In this document: one piece after another, positions 43,125 to 46,008 of the stretch
Layout: each line of letters opens with the position of its first letter
Numbering within the stretch: position 1 is the first letter of the stretch
Source: Alphaproteobacteria bacterium
GTDB lineage: Bacteria > Pseudomonadota > Alphaproteobacteria > Elsterales > Elsteraceae
Direction of reading: 5' to 3'
DNA: 46,008 nucleotides
Assembly (NCBI GenBank): GCA_004292755.1
Contig: RDXE01000055.1
Span: 1 to 46,008 of the forward strand
Notes under the pieces: model-generated
Told to the model about the DNA's origin: nothing
The model's database searches: none
The model's input: only the letters and a program-made list of their open reading frames with translations
Made by a program: the position numbers and the translations under genes

Positions 43125-43429
43125 CCGCGCTGACCTCCAAGCGCGGGGCGGTCGTCGCCGCTCTGCGCGCGGCGCCACAGGGACTAACGCTCCGCCAAGT
43201 GGCGGAGGCAGTCGGGCGCTCCATCCCCGCTGCGCGACGGCACTTGGCGGACCTGCAACAGGAGGGCGTGGTCACCATCGGCGCGATCCCCCTGGCTGCC
43301 CGCACGTTTCGGTTGCCGGATACCACGCCCGCGCTCTCGCCGCAGCTTCTGCCGGTCTATGAAGCCGCAGCACGCCTGCCGCAGCCTTTGCGGCGCGCTG
43401 GTGGTCGCCACACCTGCGATCAGTGGTGA
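43121..43429 (+). CDS. Small phage winged-helix protein
   Basis: 102 aa from the ATG at 43121, overlapping the stop of the ATPase gene (ATGA). KRGAVVAALRAAPQGLTLRQVAEAVGRSIPAARRHLADLQQEGVVTIGAIP is a winged-helix DNA-binding pattern (residues about 6-56). No known phage family recognised. Probably regulates early or middle phage genes. Confidence 0.7.
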   Translation: MTALTSKRGAVVAALRAAPQGLTLRQVAEAVGRSIPAARRHLADLQQEGVVTIGAIPLAARTFRLPDTTPALSPQLLPVYEAAARLPQPLRRAGGRHTCDQW

Positions 43430-43832
43430 GCAGCGCGTGGTCTGGAGCCTCGCTGAGGGTGTGCGAGCGCCACCGCCGCCCAAAAATCATCTGCAGCCCG
43501 CGGCACAGCGGCTGTGGGGGGCGATGCGCCCTCTGCGGCGTCCGTTCTTGCTGGCTGAGTTGGCTGGGCTTGCCTGTGTGAGCCACCGGACCACGGCTGC
43601 CTATATCGGAGCGCTGGCAGGTGCGGGGGTTGTGCGGTGTGTCCAGCCAGCTCTGCGCGGGCGGCCAGCCCGATACGAGCTGGCGCGCGACCTCGGAATG
43701 GTCGCCCCCTCCTTTGTCCGCGACGAAACCGGCGCGCGGGTGCTCCGCGACAACAATCCGCAGCTTGGCACCACAGCGGCAGCCTTGGCGGCAGTGGTGG
43801 CAGCACCATCGGTGCGCGGGAGGGCGGCATGA
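43359..43832 (+). CDS. Small phage protein with HTH-like segment
   Basis: 157 aa if started at the ATG at 43359, but that overlaps the preceding gene by 71 bases; a GTG at 43437 (132 codons) avoids this and may be right. Residues about 62-100 (RPFLLAELAGLACVSHRTTAAYIGALAGAGVVRCVQPALRGRPARYEL) look like a second winged helix with a family resemblance to the previous protein. The function is unknown. The stop overlaps the next start (ATGA). Confidence 0.65.
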   Translation: MKPQHACRSLCGALVVATPAISGEQRVVWSLAEGVRAPPPPKNHLQPAAQRLWGAMRPLRRPFLLAELAGLACVSHRTTAAYIGALAGAGVVRCVQPALRGRPARYELARDLGMVAPSFVRDETGARVLRDNNPQLGTTAAALAAVVAAPSVRGRAA

Positions 43833-44149
43833 CCACCGACCCCGCGCTGCAACTTGCCGTTGCCGCCAAGGTGCAGGCTATCGGCGTGCGACGATTGGCA
43901 AAAGACGCGGGCGTGAGCCCGGCGACCGTGAGCCTGATCGCGCGCGGTGTTTATCCAGCGCTGGCGGATGGTCGCGCCATAGCGCTGCTGCGCAAGCACT
44001 TGGCGCCCCCCCCGATTGAGTGCCCGGTGCTGGGTGCGATTACGCCAGAACGCTGCCGCCAGCTGTCCACGCGCCCCTCCGGCGTGCCTGGCCCGACGGT
44101 GCAAGCACTGATGGCGCGCTGCCCGACCTGCCCACGGAGGTGTCGATGA
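43829..44149 (+). CDS. Phage HTH protein with Cys-rich tail
   Basis: 106 aa from the ATG at 43829. Residues about 12-45 (VQAIGVRRLAKDAGVSPATVSLIARGVYPAL) form a Cro/LacI-like helix-turn-helix. The C-terminal part holds ECPVLGAITPERC and CPTCPRRC, six cysteines in paired spacing that suggest a zinc site. Possibly an early phage regulator. No family assigned. Overlaps both neighbours by 4 bases. Confidence 0.7.
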   Translation: MTTDPALQLAVAAKVQAIGVRRLAKDAGVSPATVSLIARGVYPALADGRAIALLRKHLAPPPIECPVLGAITPERCRQLSTRPSGVPGPTVQALMARCPTCPRRCR

Positions 44150-44382
44150 GTATCGCCTCAGACCTTCGCAGCATCGCGACAGATCTCGAGTGGATGGTGG
44201 TGGATCGCTCCATCGACGAGGACCGTTTGGTGCGTTTTGCGAACGAGCTGGCGCAGATGGCGGACGACATGGACGCCTTCGTGGCGCGGTTCTGCGCGCC
44301 CGCGCCCGCGCCCGTCTCCGCCGATGCCACAGTCGTGAGCTTGGACGCCTTTCGCGCCGCCAGGACCGGAGGCCAGCGATGA
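44146..44382 (+). CDS. Small phage hypothetical protein
   Basis: 78 aa from the ATG at 44146 (CGGAGG upstream), overlapping both neighbours by 4 bases. Acidic and helical (IASDLRSIATDLEWMVVDRSIDEDRLVRFANELAQMADDMDAFVARF) with a Pro/Ala tail. No family recognised. Confidence 0.65.
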   Translation: MSIASDLRSIATDLEWMVVDRSIDEDRLVRFANELAQMADDMDAFVARFCAPAPAPVSADATVVSLDAFRAARTGGQR

Positions 44383-44600
44383 TTGAGATCGCGGGCTGCC
44401 CGCCCGCACCGGTCGCTATCGCTGGAGCTGATCCAGCGCTGCGCGAGGCGCTGGATCAAATTTTGGCGTTCGAGGCGCAGGGATTGGATCCCTTCGATGC
44501 TCTCGAGGCGCTGAACCTTCGCTGGATCGGCCTGGGGCGACCTCATTGGGCCGATCTCGTGCAACCGCTGGTCACTATGATCAGGGCCATGCGGCCATGA
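44379..44600 (+). CDS. Small phage hypothetical protein
   Basis: 73 aa from the ATG at 44379. Short hydrophobic-acidic protein (PALREALDQILAFEAQGLDPFDALEALNLRWIGLGRPHWADL). No signal peptide and no recognised family. Translationally coupled on both sides by ATGA overlaps. Confidence 0.6.
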   Translation: MIEIAGCPPAPVAIAGADPALREALDQILAFEAQGLDPFDALEALNLRWIGLGRPHWADLVQPLVTMIRAMRP

Positions 44601-44740
44601 TCGCCCGTCTCATCTCATGGTTGCGCTCGCGCAACCCCCGCGCCCCCACCCGCTGGCACAACGCAGGTGTGGGTCGGGTCATTCTGGCCGACCGGCTGTT
44701 CGGCGGCCAGCCACGCATCACCTCCAAATGGAAGGATTGA
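44597..44740 (+). CDS. Very small basic phage protein
   Basis: 47 aa from the ATG at 44597, overlapping the preceding stop. Basic (LISWLRSRNPRAPTRWHNAGVGR); nothing recognisable. It could be a real early phage gene because the overlap pattern continues through it. Confidence 0.5.
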   Translation: MIARLISWLRSRNPRAPTRWHNAGVGRVILADRLFGGQPRITSKWKD

Positions 44741-44742
44741 CC

Positions 44743-45417
44743 ATGCCAGACGGCATCCAGATACCCGAAGGCTACATGCGAGACCATCGCGGTGACCTCA
44801 TCGCTGTGAAAAACATCAGGCCGATTGATCTTCTCGAGACGCAGACAGTCGACAAGATTATCGGCCACGCACTGGAACTCCGCGACCGTATTCATCGGTT
44901 CTACTTCCACTCAATCGACGATATTGATGCCTTCTTGAAGCTCGCCGCAGAGAAATACAATGCCAAGCGCGGCGGCAAAAAGGGCAATCTTGTCCTAACC
45001 TCATTCGATGGCCTGCGCCAAGTACGCCTGCAAGTGCAGGAGCGGGTAACGTTTGGTCATGAGTTGCATGCGGCCAAGGTGTTGATCGACCAGTGTCTTT
45101 CCGAATGGTCGGAGGGTGCCAACGATCACCTGCGTGCCGTGGTCAACCATGCTTTCCGCGTGGATAATGACAATCAACTCAATGTCTCGGCGATCCTCGA
45201 TCTGCTGCGGATGGAAATTGCTGATCCTACCTGGCAGCGCGGGCGCGAGGCATTGAAGGACAGTCTCCGCTCGATTGGCACGAGCAGCTACATGCGCTTC
45301 TACCAGCGGCAGCCAGGCGGAAAGTGGCAGGCGATCAGCATCGACATTGCGAACGCCGCGATCCGCCGCGACCACGCGGAGCAAACCTCCGAGGCGGAGG
45401 GCGGCTCCGATGAGTGA
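44743..45417 (+). CDS. DUF3164 family phage protein
   Basis: 224 aa from the ATG at 44743 (GAAGGATTG upstream). YMRDHRGDLIAVKNIRPIDLLETQTVDKIIGHALELRDRIHRFYFHSIDDIDAFLKLAAEKYNAKRGG (residues about 11-79) and FDGLRQVRLQVQERVTFGHELHAAKVLIDQCLSEW match DUF3164, a family found in the early region of Mu-like phages. The function is unknown. It sets the phage apart from IS elements that carry only transposase and ATPase. Confidence 0.85.
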   Translation: MPDGIQIPEGYMRDHRGDLIAVKNIRPIDLLETQTVDKIIGHALELRDRIHRFYFHSIDDIDAFLKLAAEKYNAKRGGKKGNLVLTSFDGLRQVRLQVQERVTFGHELHAAKVLIDQCLSEWSEGANDHLRAVVNHAFRVDNDNQLNVSAILDLLRMEIADPTWQRGREALKDSLRSIGTSSYMRFYQRQPGGKWQAISIDIANAAIRRDHAEQTSEAEGGSDE

Positions 45418-45709
45418 CATGCTCGCGATCGCAGCCTCCGGCCGCCGGTATGTGGTCGTGATGGACCAGTTGCAGCGGCACGGCATCAAGCTCGCCGAGG
45501 ATATCCGCGCGGCAATGCTGGCAGCAGACGAGTGGAACGCCGCATACCGGATTGGCACGGTTGTCACAGTAAACGAAGGCTTCCGGAGCGGCCAGACCGC
45601 CACAAAAGCGTTCGTGTCCGCGGCGCAGCGGTGCGCAGTGGTCCAACTGGCCCATCAGCTGGACCTCGTGCCCGTCTCTACGCTCACAGTGCTGGAGCCA
45701 GCGCCATGA
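45410..45709 (+). CDS. Small phage hypothetical protein
   Basis: 99 aa from the ATG at 45410, overlapping the DUF3164 stop by 8 bases. Mixed alpha/beta with no recognised motif (SGRRYVVVMDQLQRHGIKLAEDIRAAMLAADEWNAAYRIGTVVTVNEGF). The stop overlaps the next start by 4 bases. Confidence 0.6.
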   Translation: MSDMLAIAASGRRYVVVMDQLQRHGIKLAEDIRAAMLAADEWNAAYRIGTVVTVNEGFRSGQTATKAFVSAAQRCAVVQLAHQLDLVPVSTLTVLEPAP

Positions 45710-45993
45710 GCCCGGTGCAGCAGCTGGACCTGCTCACCGAGGCTCGCCGCGAGGCGTTGGCGCGCGGGCGGCGGCCACCCGCCGCGCGTGACCTGCTGAA
45801 GCAGTCTGCTGCAGTTCCACCGCCAGCCCCGGCGTCGCCGGGGCTGGCCCCCCTGGCCCCCACAGGTTCTCCCTCCCCGGTTGAGACGCTGAAAGCGGTT
45901 CTCGCACAGTGCGAGGCCGCTCGCGTGCCGGTGAGCGACATCTTGTGGCTCACCTACCAAGGCGAGCCCCTCGTGTACCAGGCACGGGAGTAA
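45706..45993 (+). CDS. Small phage hypothetical protein
   Basis: 95 aa from the ATG at 45706. A Pro/Ala-rich middle (AAVPPPAPASPGLAPLAP) links a charged N-terminal helix to a short C-terminal motif (VSDILWLTYQGEPLVYQ). No family recognised. Confidence 0.6.
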   Translation: MSPVQQLDLLTEARREALARGRRPPAARDLLKQSAAVPPPAPASPGLAPLAPTGSPSPVETLKAVLAQCEAARVPVSDILWLTYQGEPLVYQARE

Positions 45994-45996
45994 ACG

Positions 45997-46008
45997 ATGG
46001 TAGATAGC
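45997..46008 (+). CDS. Start of next phage gene (cut by window end)
   Basis: ATG GTA GAT AGC follows the previous stop by 3 bases, in keeping with the tight early operon. Only four codons are visible, so nothing can be said of its product. Confidence 0.35.

Larger units (their letters stand above)
39605..46008 (+). mobile_element. Mu-like transposable prophage, left end and early region
   Basis: From end repeats near 39605 the genes follow the order of Mu-type phages: repressor (minus), Ner-like regulator, DDE transposase, AAA targeting ATPase, then short overlapping early genes. The right end and the structural genes are beyond the window. The left boundary is inferred from repeat positions and gene order; a 5-bp target duplication could not be checked without the right end. 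Confidence 0.85.

Noticed and set aside
43621-44019. Alternative plus-strand frame in the phage early region
   Set aside because: Overlaps two better frames joined by an ATGA overlap and shows no motif.

Overview
The window reads as a chromosomal segment of a GC-rich, nitrogen-fixing alphaproteobacterium, probably near Rhodospirillales. The grounds are the gene families present (DUF2336, a CnoX/LON-like/Trm112 run, an alphaproteobacterial PyrE), dense GC-rich coding with many ATGA/GTGA overlaps, and a molybdenum nif operon of alphaproteobacterial type. This placement is inference; no 16S rRNA gene is present. No similarity search was run, so family names rest on motifs and recall.

Left part (1-10.2 kb): two tRNA-Gly genes (CCC and GCC anticodons) flank a cytosine-deaminase-like amidohydrolase. 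A plus-strand housekeeping run follows (CnoX-like thioredoxin, LON-domain protein, Trm112, DUF971, an orphan YnjB-type binding protein). Next come a hipBA toxin-antitoxin pair preceded by a 27-bp tandem repeat, a DUF1989 protein, and an acyl-CoA ligase/thioesterase pair.

Middle part (10.2-30.9 kb): an ATP-dependent DNA ligase and a metallo-beta-lactamase exonuclease lie downstream of a branched-chain-amino-acid-type ABC transporter operon (livGFHM, a SnoaL-like protein, a binding protein and a DAO oxidoreductase). Divergent from it is a DUF3830 / TIGR04076 / aldo-keto reductase set. Then follow doxX-gst facing a marR gene across a clear inverted-repeat operator, pyrE, a PAS-GAF-GGDEF protein fused translationally to a DUF2336 gene, tyrS, a second DAO oxidoreductase and one AT-rich foreign-looking gene.

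Nitrogenase part (30.9-39.6 kb): nifH-nifD-nifK-nifE-nifN-nifX-(DUF269)-(CCE_0567 family)-fdxB runs on the minus strand from one sigma-54 -24/-12 promoter. Two exact NifA sites (TGT-N10-ACA) lie 42 bp apart upstream. Perfect hairpins sit in the nifH-nifD and nifK-nifE gaps.

Right part (about 39.6 kb to the end): the left end of a Mu-like transposable prophage. It shows end repeats, a repressor read towards nifH, a divergent Ner-like regulator, a DDE transposase (MuA type), an AAA ATPase (MuB type) and a tightly overlapping set of small early genes running off the window. The likely phage end lies only about 36 bp beyond the distal NifA site, so the phage appears to have inserted just upstream of the nif control region while leaving the known promoter parts intact. 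This junction is the most unusual feature of the window.
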